Shown: positions 1 to 9,746, counted from the first letter of the stretch. The stretch is DNA of 64,000 nucleotides from Goodfellowiella coeruleoviolacea (GCF_024171785.1 NZ_JAMTCK010000003.1:526891-590890); one strand, 5' to 3'. Program-made: numbers and translations. Notes: a model not told the origin generated them from the sequence alone.

Positions 1-482
1 GCGATGAGCAGCGAACTGTCCAGCGAACTGCCGGATGTCTGAAGTGGACGGTGGTGCCAGTCCGATCCGGGCGGCGCTGCCGGCGCCTCCGCCGGGGCGT
101 TCGCCATCGGGTGGACGAACACGGTGCTGGTGCTCCACTGGATCAGGCCGTCGCTGGACGTGTCGCGCCCGGTGCCGTGCACCACTCCGTAACCGAGTTG
201 GGCTCGGTAGTCGACGGACCCGGTGATGACCAACCCGCCGGCGGTGGTCGGCACGGTGATCGTCACCGCCCGGCCGCCCGCCTCGTAGTTGCGAAACCGC
301 GTCATCGCCAGCCGGTTCGCCTCGTCCGAGGTCAACGGGCGCGGACCGGTGGGCGCGGAGCCGGGGCCGATGATCAGGAACGTGGCCACCCCGACCGCGG
401 TGGCCGCCACGACGCCGATGACGCCCAGCACCCAGCGCGGCCGCGACCACCGGCGCCGCGGGAGGCGTTGCTGGGCTCGCAT
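1..482 (-). CDS. Single-pass membrane protein, unknown function (3' end outside window)
   Basis: The minus frame is open from ATG at 482 to the window edge, giving 160 codons with no stop. The N-terminus is basic (MRAQQRLPRRRWSRPRW) and is followed by one hydrophobic segment at about residues 18-41 (VLGVIGVVAATAVGVATFLI), which indicates a type II anchor with the rest outside the cell. The outer part has no motif I recognise. A GTG three codons upstream is an alternative start and neither start has a clear Shine-Dalgarno site. It is divergent from the surface protein at 614. The coding call rests on the coherent signal-anchor reading; the function is unknown. Confidence 0.6.
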   Translation of the reverse strand, partial: MRAQQRLPRRRWSRPRWVLGVIGVVAATAVGVATFLIIGPGSAPTGPRPLTSDEANRLAMTRFRNYEAGGRAVTITVPTTAGGLVITGSVDYRAQLGYGVVHGTGRDTSSDGLIQWSTSTVFVHPMANAPAEAPAAPPGSDWHHRPLQTSGSSLDSSLLI

Positions 483-613
483 GCTGCGCACGCGGCGGGA
501 TGTTAACAGGGGTCACTGATTCACCCCCTGTTTCACCCAATTGTCTGGCACACGGGGAGACGGCGTTCTGGTTGTCTGTGACGGTTCATGACAACTTCAA
601 CAAGGGGATAGCG

Positions 614-3118
614 ATGAGCCGGACGACCCGGAGACGGATGGGTCCACTGGCGCGGGTGGGGTTGGCTGGTCTGCTGCTGGCAAGCAGCGGGATCACCGGG
701 GCGACGGCTGGGGCAGCCGCCGCGTCGGCGACGGACGGCACGCTGACGGTCCAGGTGTTACGGGACTTCTTCGGCACCGGCGTGATCAACACGACGATGG
801 ACGTGCCGCAGCAGGGCATGGACGTCACCGTCGCCGACCGGGAGGGCCACCAGGTCACCGGCGTCACGGATGCCACCGGAAAAGTCGTGGTACCGCCGTC
901 CACCGTGCTGACCGGGGGCCACTACCGCGTCGATGTCACCATTCCGGAGCCCTACAACGGTTATTTGCGAGCGGCGCCGGCCTCGACGGCGACCAATCAC
1001 TTCGACAGCTTCACCACGTTCGTGGACGTGTCGAACGGCAAGAACGACTCGGTGATCACCGGGGTCTGGAACCCCGCCCACTTCACCCTGCCGGACTCCC
1101 GGTACTTCGTGCCGATCCAGCGCGCCGGCAACGGGGAGGACACCCGGGCCCTGGTGGCGTTCGGGCTGAACACCCGCGGTACGTGTCCCGAGGATGTCGC
1201 GTGCCCGACCACGCTCGCCACCCAGGCCCAGGTGGGCACGACCTTCGGGCTGGCCTACGACAAGGACCGGCGCCGGCTGTTCCAGAGCGCGTTCGCCCGG
1301 CGGCACACCCTGTACGGGCCGGAGGGCGGGGGCGCGATCTACACCGTTCCGGTCACCGGTGGCGGCGCACCGACCCTGTTCGCGACCGTTCCGGGCGCCA
1401 CGGTGACGCCCCACGACACCGACAACATGCTCAAGGACGGCGGATTCACCAACGCGCCGAGCAAGGAGAGCATCGGCGGCATCGCGCTGTCGGAGGACGG
1501 CGCCACGCTGTACGCGGTGAACCTGCTGACCCGAACCCTGGTCAGCTTCGACGCCACCGGGCCCACCGCCTCGGCGCCCACCGCCACGGTGCCGATCCCG
1601 GACCCGGGCTGCGCGGTGTCCGACGACTGGCGGCCCTTCTCGGTCGCCGCACACGACAACACCCTGTACGTCGGTGGTGTGTGCAGCGCGGAGAGCACGC
1701 AGAACCGCGCGGACCTGAAGGCCGTCGTCTACACCTACGACGGCACGAAGTTCAGCACGGTGCTGACCCAGCCGCTCAACTTCGAGCGCGGCAAGGTCCT
1801 CGGTGACGTTGGCGGTCAGAACAACCACTGGAACCCGTGGAAGACCGACCTCGCGACCTGGGACGAACACGACGTGACCAATAACGGCGGGATGATCGAT
1901 CCGCAGCCGCAACTGGCCAGCCTGGCCTTCGCGCGTGACGGGTCGATGATCCTCGGCTTCCGCGACCGGTTCATGGACGTGGTTGGCTGGGACGGGCTGG
2001 ACCCGCGGCCGGGCCGCGACACCACGGAACGCGGCTTCTCCGGTGGAGACATCAACATGGCCTGCGCCAACCCCACCGGTGGATACTCCTGGGAAGGCAC
2101 CGGGAACTGCGCCAACCACGCGAACAAGATCAACAACGGCCAGCAGAGCGGCGGCGTCGTCGAGTACTTCCCTGGCGACTACTTCGCCCCGAGTGGCCCT
2201 GCTGAGCGCGGGCCGCACCAGGAATCCGCGCAGGGGTCGGTCGCCTACATCCCGCAGCTGCAATGGGTCATCAGCACGCAGATGGACCCGACCGTCCACG
2301 TCGCCACCAACGGGACCGGTTACTACAACATCGCGACCGGTGAGGGGCCGGGCAACAACCCGGCCAAGAACGCCTACGAGTTCGTCGGTCGAAACCCGAA
2401 CAACGGGTTCGGCAAGGCCGGCGGGCTCGGGGCCATCGCGTACCAGGCGGCGAACGCGCCGATCCAGATCGGCAACCTGGTGTGGTTCGACGGCGACCAC
2501 AACGGCGTCCAGGACCCGGCGGACGTGCGGCTGCCAGGTGCGACGATCAACCTGCTTGACGCCACCGGCAAGCAGGTCGCCACCACGAAGACCGACGCGG
2601 CCGGCGAGTACTACTTCGGCGGTGTCGGCGCCGCCTACGAACTCACCCCGGGCGCGGAGTACACGGTGCAGTTCAACGTCTGCACCGCCGACACCCGCAC
2701 CGTGCCGAGCCAGCCGCCCGCTACCGAGCTGCGGTTCACGCTCGGGGTGACCGGTAGCGATCGGGTGCACGACTCCAACGTGATCCCACCGACCACCGGG
2801 CAGCTGTGCAACGGGTACGCGCGCGTCACCGCGCCGGACCAGCCCGGGGAGGTCGATCACACCATCGACGCCGGCGTGTACATCCCACAGGAAGAGCCGA
2901 CCACGCCGCCCCCGACGCCGTCCGAACCGCCGACGACCCCGGCCCCGACCACGCCGGCCCCGCCCGCGGCGGCACCACCCGCCAAACAGCCGGGTGGGCT
3001 GGCCAACACCGGTGTTTCCGACGGCCTGCCGTGGGTGGCCGGTCTCGGTGTCCTGGTCCTCGGCGCGGGCGCGGCACTCGCGTTCGTGAGCCGGAAGCGC
3101 CGCGCGAAGCAGGACTGA
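614..3118 (+). CDS. Sortase-anchored surface protein with SdrD B-like domain
   Basis: This is an 834-residue exported protein. ATG 614 is chosen because AAGGGG at 602-607 is well spaced, although the frame is open further upstream. Residues 1-40 look like a signal peptide. The large central part (about 40-610) resembles a beta-propeller-like extracellular domain but matches no family I can name with certainty. A prealbumin/SdrD B-like module begins near residue 617 (GNLVWFDGDHNGVQD) and a Pro-Thr-rich wall spacer follows. The C-terminus has LANTG at 796-800, a hydrophobic stretch and a KRRAKQD tail, a class E (LAxTG) sortase signal. Covalent anchoring to peptidoglycan follows from established knowledge; an adhesive or structural role is inferred. 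No sortase gene lies in the window. Confidence 0.85.
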   Translation: MSRTTRRRMGPLARVGLAGLLLASSGITGATAGAAAASATDGTLTVQVLRDFFGTGVINTTMDVPQQGMDVTVADREGHQVTGVTDATGKVVVPPSTVLTGGHYRVDVTIPEPYNGYLRAAPASTATNHFDSFTTFVDVSNGKNDSVITGVWNPAHFTLPDSRYFVPIQRAGNGEDTRALVAFGLNTRGTCPEDVACPTTLATQAQVGTTFGLAYDKDRRRLFQSAFARRHTLYGPEGGGAIYTVPVTGGGAPTLFATVPGATVTPHDTDNMLKDGGFTNAPSKESIGGIALSEDGATLYAVNLLTRTLVSFDATGPTASAPTATVPIPDPGCAVSDDWRPFSVAAHDNTLYVGGVCSAESTQNRADLKAVVYTYDGTKFSTVLTQPLNFERGKVLGDVGGQNNHWNPWKTDLATWDEHDVTNNGGMIDPQPQLASLAFARDGSMILGFRDRFMDVVGWDGLDPRPGRDTTERGFSGGDINMACANPTGGYSWEGTGNCANHANKINNGQQSGGVVEYFPGDYFAPSGPAERGPHQESAQGSVAYIPQLQWVISTQMDPTVHVATNGTGYYNIATGEGPGNNPAKNAYEFVGRNPNNGFGKAGGLGAIAYQAANAPIQIGNLVWFDGDHNGVQDPADVRLPGATINLLDATGKQVATTKTDAAGEYYFGGVGAAYELTPGAEYTVQFNVCTADTRTVPSQPPATELRFTLGVTGSDRVHDSNVIPPTTGQLCNGYARVTAPDQPGEVDHTIDAGVYIPQEEPTTPPPTPSEPPTTPAPTTPAPPAAAPPAKQPGGLANTGVSDGLPWVAGLGVLVLGAGAALAFVSRKRRAKQD

Positions 3119-3142
3119 CAAGAAGCAGCACTGACAAACAGG

Positions 3143-3180
3143 TCTGCCCGCCCGCGATCCGGAGTTCGCGGGCGGGCAGA
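3143..3180. terminator. Bidirectional terminator between surface protein gene and pssA
   Basis: A perfect 15-bp inverted repeat (TCTGCCCGCCCGCGA and its complement, 3143-3157 and 3166-3180) has an 8-base loop and is followed by TTTG. It sits between two convergent genes and can serve both. Confidence 0.85.
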
Positions 3181-3193
3181 TTTGTGCGTACCT

Positions 3194-4219
3194 CTAGCCG
3201 GCGGTCTTGCGGGGGGTGCGGGGGCGGCGGGAGCCGCCCTGCTGGCGCCGCAGGCCGAGCTGCCGCCAGCCGCCCCGCCGGCGCACCGCGTTGGTCAGGC
3301 CGGTGGCCTCCACCGCGTGCCTGGACTGGTCCACCGGCTGCGGGGGAGTGGTCCGGCGGGGCAGGCGCACCGCGCGCATGGCCGCGCCGGCCACCCGGCC
3401 GGGCAGCGGCTGCCGCAACCCGAGCCGGCGGGCGGCCACGCCGTGCGCCCGGCGGATCGCCCTGCGGTCGCGGGGCGGCACCGCCCACGCCTCGGGGTGC
3501 TTGGCCAGCCAGCGGTAGCGGCGCACCGCGAACGGCAGGTGCACCAGGTAGACGATCATGGCCACGGCCAGCGCGACCAGCGGGTAGGTGATCACGGCCG
3601 CGGCGAGCAGGCCGACCAGCACCAGCAGCGGGGCCACCGCCCTGGGCGGCACCTTGATGGTCTTCACCGACAACGTGGGGATGCGGCTGATCAGCAGGGC
3701 GGCGATGGCGACCGTCCACACCATCACCACCCACTGCGAGGACCACCAGCCGTCCCCGCCGAGCTGACGGCTGAGGATCAGCGGCAGCAGCACCAGCAGG
3801 CCACCGGCCGGGGCGGGCACGCCGACGAAGAACTCCTTGGCGTACGGCGGCTGCTCGGTGTCGAGCAGGGTGTTGAACCGGGCCAGGCGCAGGATCATGC
3901 ACACCGCGAAGATCAGCGCGGCCACCCAGCCGATCCGGTTGCCCTCCAGCTTCCACACGTAGACCACCAGGGCCGGCGCCACACCGAAGGAGATCGCGTC
4001 GGACAGCGAGTCCAGTTCCGCGCCCATCTTGCTGGTGGCGTCCAGCAGCCGGGCGATCCGCCCGTCCAGCCCGTCCAGCACCGCGGCGATGGCGATCGCG
4101 GCGATGGCGGCGGCGTGGTGGCCGCTCAGCGCGAACTGCACCGCGGACAGGCCCGCGCACATGGCGAGCACGGTGATCGCGTTGGGCAGGATGCGTACCC
4201 CTGGCACGGTGTGCGCCAC
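3194..4219 (-). CDS. pssA: CDP-diacylglycerol-serine O-phosphatidyltransferase
   Basis: The enzyme makes phosphatidylserine from CDP-diacylglycerol and serine in the membrane, the substrate for Psd encoded just upstream. The CDP-alcohol phosphatidyltransferase signature DGx2ARx8Gx3Dx3D is complete at residues 52-74 (DGRIARLLDATSK onward). Several hydrophobic segments follow to about residue 235. At 341 residues it is longer than a typical PssA because of a basic, Arg-rich cytosolic tail after residue 240 (RRAHGVAARR), which has no domain I recognise. The start is GTG 4219, three bases after the psd stop, so the two are one operon. The call is firm; the tail function is unknown. Confidence 0.93.
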   Translation of the reverse strand: MAHTVPGVRILPNAITVLAMCAGLSAVQFALSGHHAAAIAAIAIAAVLDGLDGRIARLLDATSKMGAELDSLSDAISFGVAPALVVYVWKLEGNRIGWVAALIFAVCMILRLARFNTLLDTEQPPYAKEFFVGVPAPAGGLLVLLPLILSRQLGGDGWWSSQWVVMVWTVAIAALLISRIPTLSVKTIKVPPRAVAPLLVLVGLLAAAVITYPLVALAVAMIVYLVHLPFAVRRYRWLAKHPEAWAVPPRDRRAIRRAHGVAARRLGLRQPLPGRVAGAAMRAVRLPRRTTPPQPVDQSRHAVEATGLTNAVRRRGGWRQLGLRRQQGGSRRPRTPRKTAG

Positions 4220-4222
4220 GGC

Positions 4223-4960
4223 TCAGTCCTCCGTACTGACAGTGCTGCCAGCGAGTTCGGCGAGCACGGTCTCGCCGCCGATGGTGCGCTGGCCCGGCTC
4301 GACCAGCACCCGGCTGCCCAGCGGCACGTAGAGGTCCACCCGGGAGCCGAACCGGATCAGCCCGTAGGTCTGGCCGGCGCTGACCGTGTCGCCCTCGGCC
4401 ACCTCGCAGACGATCCGGCGGGCGATCAGCCCGGCGATCTGCACCACGACCAGCTCGTGACCCTCGGTGGTGCGCAGCAACAGCGCGTTGCGCTCGTTGT
4501 CCTCGCTGGCCTTGTCCAGGTCGGCGGACAGGAACTTGCCCGGCCGGTAGCGGACGCGCTCCACCTGCCCGGCGGCGGGGGTCCGCTGCACGTGCACGTC
4601 GAAGATGGACAGGAACACGCTGATCCGCAGCATCCGGCCGGCGGGCAGGCCCAGCTCGGCGGGCGGCTCGGCCTCGACCACCTGGGAGACCGTGCCGTCG
4701 GCCGGGGCCACGGCGATGTCCGCTCGCTCGGGTGTCACCCGCTTGGGCTCCCGGAAGAACCACGCGCACCACGCGGTGAGCAGCGCGCCGAGCAGCCCGG
4801 CCCGGCGGGAGAGGCGGCGCAGCAGCAGGGTGCCCACGGCCGCGCCGAGCACGAACGGCCGTCCGGCCGGGTGCATCGGGGGCACGACGCCCTTCACCAG
4901 GTCGACGAAGTGGGCCAGGGCACCGTCGCGCTGCCCTGGCTGACGTAGATCGGCGCTCAT
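4223..4960 (-). CDS. psd: Phosphatidylserine decarboxylase proenzyme
   Basis: The enzyme decarboxylates phosphatidylserine to phosphatidylethanolamine. The protein has 245 residues, the short Psd type. The self-cleavage site is in LIRFGSRVD, with Gly205-Ser206; in this family the Ser becomes the pyruvoyl group. Other family motifs are APADGTV near residue 85 and FLSIFDVHVQRTP near 117-128. A hydrophobic stretch at about 35-70 anchors it. I chose ATG 4960 because the extra 20 residues from 5020 (EEPPPHQREAR) look non-coding. It is transcribed with pssA. I expect moeA directly upstream in related actinobacteria; here 16.6 kb of other DNA intervenes. Confidence 0.93.
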   Translation of the reverse strand: MSADLRQPGQRDGALAHFVDLVKGVVPPMHPAGRPFVLGAAVGTLLLRRLSRRAGLLGALLTAWCAWFFREPKRVTPERADIAVAPADGTVSQVVEAEPPAELGLPAGRMLRISVFLSIFDVHVQRTPAAGQVERVRYRPGKFLSADLDKASEDNERNALLLRTTEGHELVVVQIAGLIARRIVCEVAEGDTVSAGQTYGLIRFGSRVDLYVPLGSRVLVEPGQRTIGGETVLAELAGSTVSTED

Positions 4961-5306
4961 GTCGTCGGAAATCCGTGCTTCTCGTTGGTGGGGCGGTGGT
5001 TCCTCCGCGGGACCCACCACACGCTACGCGAGCCGTGCCCCGGCGTGACCGGCCCGTGTGCTACCCGACTGTGGTCGGGATACCCGGTCCGGCCCGGACC
5101 ACGCGGCGCGGGATGACCGCAACCTGAACGGACTGACCTGGTCACGGACTGTCGCGAACAGGCCATCCGTCCCTCCCCGTCTGCCTGGTTTCCCTCGACC
5201 GATCGGGTGGTCCGGGGGTGGCGCAGATCATAGGGCCGCGTCGGGTCGGTTGTCTCGAACTTCTTCCGGCTGGGTGGGTTGGCGGCTGGGTCCCGGTGAT
5301 CGCAGC

Positions 5307-5431
5307 ATGTCGACGCGGATGACAGCCAACTGCGGAACAGAGACATCGGATCTCGTCAACACGCTCGCGGTGTTCACCGGCATCGTGGTGATCAATACGT
5401 GATTCCGGCTCAGCTGCTGCGCATTGGTTGA
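5307..5431 (+). pseudogene. Decayed fragment of an FtsX-type ABC permease
   Basis: The plus strand at 5307-5402 reads ...TETSDLVNTLAVFTGIVVINT and then stops. After a frame change a short piece reads VIPAQLLRIG before another stop at 5431. Both pieces match conserved parts of the intact permease in this window at 9747-11111 (MLAVFAGIMVINTLV and GATPPQVLRM), also at base level (CTCGCGGTGTTC shared). The stretch between them is deleted. It is a remnant of a related exporter permease. The rest of 4961-5672 holds no gene I can support. Confidence 0.5.
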
Positions 5432-5672
5432 GTCCGGGGGTGTGTACCGACCCGCAGTGCGGTCGCGCGCCCGCGGTCACCGTCAGGATTTCTGGACTGG
5501 CCACACAGGCTCGGGCATCAGCCGGACAAGGTGACCAGCAATGGTGTGATTGATTGCAGTACGAGCAAGCTGTATCTAGGGGTGGAAACCTATCTCTACC
5601 GCGAGACGGCGCCAGGTAGCGGGTAATACGAACTGGTTGCGGAAAATGAGGCGGTAAACAACCCTGGGTAGG

Positions 5673-6392
5673 GTGAAGGGTCCGGTTCTCGTCGAGTTGT
5701 GTCTGTTGCTGAAGGATTGTCCGGAGCGGTTGGACAGCCTGACCGACACTGATTTCTATCATCAGATCACGTTCGCGAACTCGCTGCAGCACTCGCGCGC
5801 GCAGTTTCTTCCGCAAGCGGCGCCAGAACTGGACGAGGTTGCTGTGGCAGTGTTGGACCGGCTGTCCCGGAGCGAGTTCGCGGACGCCTCGCTCCAGCCG
5901 CGGCAGGCGTGGTTTTCCACGAGTGGAACGTTGCCTCGGGTAGTGGTGGTTTCTGATGTGTCGTCAGCTTTCGCGCCGGCGGACAAGCCAGTGGGTGCGC
6001 TGTGGACAGCGTCCTTCCTGCCTGATGGCACCAGTGCTTGGCAGCGGCGTGAGTGGGCCGAGTTCGGTACCAGCAGGAATCTCTACGCTGTGACCTTTGA
6101 CCTTGCCCAGGCCAAAATCTTCACGATTGACTCCCTTGAAGACTTCGAACAATTGATTCACGCATACCCCAGGCCGGCGCCGGACGGCCGGGTGCTCGTG
6201 CGGTGGACGGCCGTTGCCGACGACTTCGACGCGGTGCACCTGACCGCTCGCGGACTTCTCACCGCGCACAACATCCCCCTCGCCACACCGGACGGGATCG
6301 CGACGCTGGCTGGCTGGGACGCCGAGTCCACCGCCTGGCTGCGCCTTCCGCCGGTCAAGGCGGTGTCCCGGTGCGGCCCCCAGGCCGAGTGA
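5673..6392 (+). CDS. Hypothetical protein, actinobacterial type
   Basis: This 239-residue protein has no signal peptide or membrane segment. The start is GTG 5673 with a weak GGGTAGG just upstream. The C-terminal half has regularly spaced aromatic and acidic residues (GALWTASF near 107, then YAVTFDLAQAKIF, and VADDFDAVHL near 195). That spacing loosely recalls small ADP-ribosyltransferase-like folds, but I cannot assign it and no catalytic triad is obvious. It stands alone, convergent with the XRE regulator 44 bases away, at the psd-proximal end of the accessory block. Its coding character is better than that of the overlapping minus-strand frame. Confidence 0.65.
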   Translation: MKGPVLVELCLLLKDCPERLDSLTDTDFYHQITFANSLQHSRAQFLPQAAPELDEVAVAVLDRLSRSEFADASLQPRQAWFSTSGTLPRVVVVSDVSSAFAPADKPVGALWTASFLPDGTSAWQRREWAEFGTSRNLYAVTFDLAQAKIFTIDSLEDFEQLIHAYPRPAPDGRVLVRWTAVADDFDAVHLTARGLLTAHNIPLATPDGIATLAGWDAESTAWLRLPPVKAVSRCGPQAE

Positions 6393-6435
6393 GGCTCCAG
6401 GACCCTGTCCTGCAGCATGCGGCCGCCGGGGTCAG

Positions 6436-7275
6436 TCAGTGGCCGTGGGTGTCGAGTCGGGCGAGCGCGGCGGCGCTCGGGCTGCCCGGTTCCGCCGTGT
6501 ACAGCACCAACTGGAGGTCGCTGCCGGGCAGCAGCAGGAGCTGGCGCTCCAACTCCAGCTCGCCCAGCCGGGGGTGGTGCAGGCGCTTGCGCAGCGTCGG
6601 CACGGGGCGCACGTCGTGGTCGCGCCAGCCGGCGGCGAAGTCCGGGCTGTGCGCGGCCAGCTCGTTGACCAGCTCGCCGAGGACCCGGTCGGCGGGGTAG
6701 CGGGCGCTGGCCGCGCGCAGCTGGGCGGCGGACTGCCGGACGAACTCGCCTTCCGCACCCACCGGGGCCGAGCAGAGGGTCCCGCCCAGCCGCACCGACA
6801 GCCGCATGGCGTTGCGCTCCTCCGGAGCCAGCCGCCCGAAGTCGGTGATCAACGCGGCCGCCGCGCTGTTCCAGGCCACGATGTCCTGCCGCTCGTCGAC
6901 CAGGTAGGCGGGGATCGACCCGAGCCGGTCCAGCAGCCGGCGGGTCTCGGCGGGCACCGGCCGCCGGTCGGTGTTCGTGTCGGGTGGGATCTGCCCGGCC
7001 AGCCGCGCCAGGTGTTCGCGCTCGGCGGGGGTGAGCCGCAGCGCCGTACCCAGCGCGGCCAGCACCTCCGGGGACGGGCGCGGCGCGCGGGCCTGCTCCA
7101 GCCGCTCGTAGTAGTTGACCGACACGCCGGCCAGTGCGGCGACCTCCTCCCGCCGCAGCCCCGGGGTGCGCCGGGCACGTCGGCCCGGCGGGTGGGTGGC
7201 GGCGGCCGGCACCTGGTCCGGGCGCAGCGCGTCCCGCCTGCGGCGGAGGAAGTCGGCCAGTTCTGCCCTGCTCAT
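6436..7275 (-). CDS. XRE-family regulator with MmyB-like ligand-binding domain
   Basis: This 279-residue DNA-binding regulator has an N-terminal helix-turn-helix (RTPGLRREEVAALAGVSVNY, about residues 36-56). It is followed by the MmyB/MltR-type sensor half with the hallmark LLDRLGSIPAYLVDERQDI and WNSAAAAL and later FAAGWRDHDVR and HPRLGELELE. The ligand of this family is usually a small or lipid-like molecule and is unknown here. ATG 7275 is chosen over the longer frame to 7524 because that extension crosses the promoter of the divergent SnoaL-like gene. The divergent layout suggests it controls the SnoaL-reductase pair and itself. Confidence 0.9.
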   Translation of the reverse strand: MSRAELADFLRRRRDALRPDQVPAAATHPPGRRARRTPGLRREEVAALAGVSVNYYERLEQARAPRPSPEVLAALGTALRLTPAEREHLARLAGQIPPDTNTDRRPVPAETRRLLDRLGSIPAYLVDERQDIVAWNSAAAALITDFGRLAPEERNAMRLSVRLGGTLCSAPVGAEGEFVRQSAAQLRAASARYPADRVLGELVNELAAHSPDFAAGWRDHDVRPVPTLRKRLHHPRLGELELERQLLLLPGSDLQLVLYTAEPGSPSAAALARLDTHGH

Positions 7276-7405
7276 CCCGTCGATGGTGGCACGGGGTGCC
7301 CGGCCCAACCACGGACTGGCGGTCCGGGGCTCAGCCGTCAGTTCCCCGCCGGCGGGCCCGCGACCAGCCTGGAATCCACACCCCGATGCACGCTGGAGGA
7401 ACACC

Positions 7406-7849
7406 ATGCCGCGCACTCCTGAGGAGACGATGCGCCGACTGCTGGAGCTGATGCTGGCCAAGGACATGGACGCGGTCGCCGACCTGTGGGCGGAAGACGG
7501 CACCGCCGAGTTCCCGTTCGCCACCGGGGCCGCGCCGCGCCGGCTGGTCGGGCGGGAGGAGGTCCGCGGCTACCTGGCCGGCTTCCCGCAGGTGTACGAC
7601 GTGCGGGAGATCCCCGCGATCACCGTGCACCACACCCAACGGCCGGACACCGCAGTGGTGGAGTACCACGCGACCGGCCACTCGGTGCGCACCGGCACGC
7701 CCTACCGGATGGACTACATCGTGGTGATCACCGTCCGGGACGGCCTGATCACCCACTTCCGGGACTACTGGAACCCGCTGGCCAACGCCACGGCCGCCGG
7801 GACGCTGCCCGAACTGCTCGACGCGCTGCGCGAGGAGGCCACCCGATGA
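7406..7849 (+). CDS. SnoaL-like (NTF2-fold) protein
   Basis: This 147-residue protein of the SnoaL/NTF2-like superfamily forms small cone-shaped alpha-beta barrels. Visible features are the N-terminal helix pair (MRRLLELMLAKDMDAVADLW), AEDGTAEFPFA, and the late strand pattern YIVVITVRDGLITHFRDYWNP typical of the family. The start ATG 7406 has GGAGGA at 7395-7400. It overlaps the next gene by four bases (ATGA), so the two are co-translated. Some family members are polyketide cyclases or isomerases, but the active-site residues are not diagnostic and the substrate is unknown. It is divergent from the MmyB-type regulator. Confidence 0.88.
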   Translation: MPRTPEETMRRLLELMLAKDMDAVADLWAEDGTAEFPFATGAAPRRLVGREEVRGYLAGFPQVYDVREIPAITVHHTQRPDTAVVEYHATGHSVRTGTPYRMDYIVVITVRDGLITHFRDYWNPLANATAAGTLPELLDALREEATR

Positions 7850-8724
7850 CCGGGGTGCTGGTGACCGGTGGCACCGGCAGGACCGGGAGCGCGCTGGTGG
7901 AACTGCTGCGCGGCAGCGGCGTGCTGGTCCGGGTGGCCAGCCGCCACCCGTCCGCGACCGACCCGGACGCGGTCCGGTTCGACTGGGCTGACCCGGCCAC
8001 GCACCCGGCCGCGCTGCGCGGGGTGGACCGGGTTTTCCTGGTGCCTCCGGTGGAGAGCGTGGATCCGCTGCCGCTGGTCGATCCGTTCCTGGCCGAGGCG
8101 CGGCGCCTCGGCGTGCGTCGGGTGGTGCTGCTCGGCTCCGCCATCGTGCTGCCCAACGCGCCCAGCGCGCTGGAGATGGCCGCGCGGGTGCGGGCCCAGC
8201 CCGGGTGGGTCGTGCTGCGCGCGTCCGGGTTCATGCAGAACTTCCTGCGCCCCCACCCGGTCGGCGAGCGGATTCGGCGGGACGGCGAGATCCGCACCGC
8301 CGCCGGTGCCGGCCGGGTGGGGTGGATCGACGCGCGGGACATCGCGGCCGCCGCGGCCGCCCTGCTGGCCGACCCCGGGGCGGCGCCCGGCGACCAGCGC
8401 GACTACCTGCTCACCGGGCCGAAGGCGTTGAGCTACCAGGACGCGGCGGCGACCATCACCGCCCACACCGGTCGGCCGGTCCGGGTGGTGCCGATCGGCG
8501 TCGACGAGCAGGCGGCCCACTACCGGGCCGCGGGCGCGTCCGCCGAGTTCGCGGCCGCCATCGCCGCGGTGGAGGACGGCATCAGAGCTGGTCGGGAGGA
8601 CCGGGTCAGCACCGCGGTACTGGACCTGACCGGCCGGCCACCCCGCACCTTCGCCGAGTTCGTCCAGGAGCACGCCACCGAGTGGGCGGAGGACGACCTG
8701 CCTGAGCGCGGATCGGCCCGGTGA
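7846..8724 (+). CDS. NmrA-like NAD(P)-binding oxidoreductase
   Basis: The protein has 292 residues and an N-terminal Rossmann motif VTGGTGRTGSALVELLRGSG (residues 5-24). It continues with the atypical SDR pattern seen in NmrA and ergot-alkaloid-type reductases: VFLVPPVE, VRRVVLLGSA, VVLRASGFMQNFLRP and WIDARDIAAAAAALL. The canonical YxxxK pair is not evident, as expected in this subgroup. The start overlaps the stop of the SnoaL-like gene (ATGA), so they form an operon under the divergent MmyB-type regulator. The role may be redox sensing or quinone/small-molecule reduction; the substrate is unknown. Confidence 0.88.
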   Translation: MTGVLVTGGTGRTGSALVELLRGSGVLVRVASRHPSATDPDAVRFDWADPATHPAALRGVDRVFLVPPVESVDPLPLVDPFLAEARRLGVRRVVLLGSAIVLPNAPSALEMAARVRAQPGWVVLRASGFMQNFLRPHPVGERIRRDGEIRTAAGAGRVGWIDARDIAAAAAALLADPGAAPGDQRDYLLTGPKALSYQDAAATITAHTGRPVRVVPIGVDEQAAHYRAAGASAEFAAAIAAVEDGIRAGREDRVSTAVLDLTGRPPRTFAEFVQEHATEWAEDDLPERGSAR

Positions 8725-8822
8725 CGGCCCGCGCCCGGCCGAGGACCGGGCGCCGCGCGGTGGCGCAGCTCATAGCGGTCGCCGGGACCGGTCGCGCCGG
8801 TGTTCCCGCAGGTGGGCGGGCT

Positions 8823-8856
8823 GGGGTGGGCTTAGCCCCACCCCGGCCCGGGGTGG
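8823..8856 (+). terminator. GC-rich hairpin with an alternative pairing
   Basis: GGGGTGGG (8823-8830) pairs with CCCACCCC (8837-8844), downstream of the reductase stop. The second arm can instead pair in CCACCCCGG (8838-8846) with CCGGGGTGG (8848-8856). The two hairpins exclude each other. There is no T-run. It may end the SnoaL operon or form a leader structure ahead of the ABC genes. Confidence 0.45.
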
Positions 8857-8939
8857 TCGACCCATCGCCGGCCCGGCCTGGGCTGCCTAGCGTTCTCCCT
8901 GCTCACAACGCTTGACCCGGCTTGGAGAACGGAATCGAC

Positions 8940-9743
<804 letters not shown>

Positions 9744-9746
9744 GCC

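Noticed and set aside
758..3121. 787-codon open frame on the minus strand opposite the surface protein gene
   Set aside because: High-GC third positions leave antisense frames open. The predicted protein is Arg/Gly/Val-rich low complexity, while the plus frame has a signal peptide, known domain and sorting signal.
5142..5816. 224-codon minus-strand frame between psd and the 5673 gene
   Set aside because: Composition is not protein-like and it overlaps both the permease remnant and a better plus-strand gene.
7276..7524. Longer N-terminus for the MmyB-type regulator
   Set aside because: The extension would cross the promoter and start of the divergent SnoaL-like gene and lacks the usual domain start.
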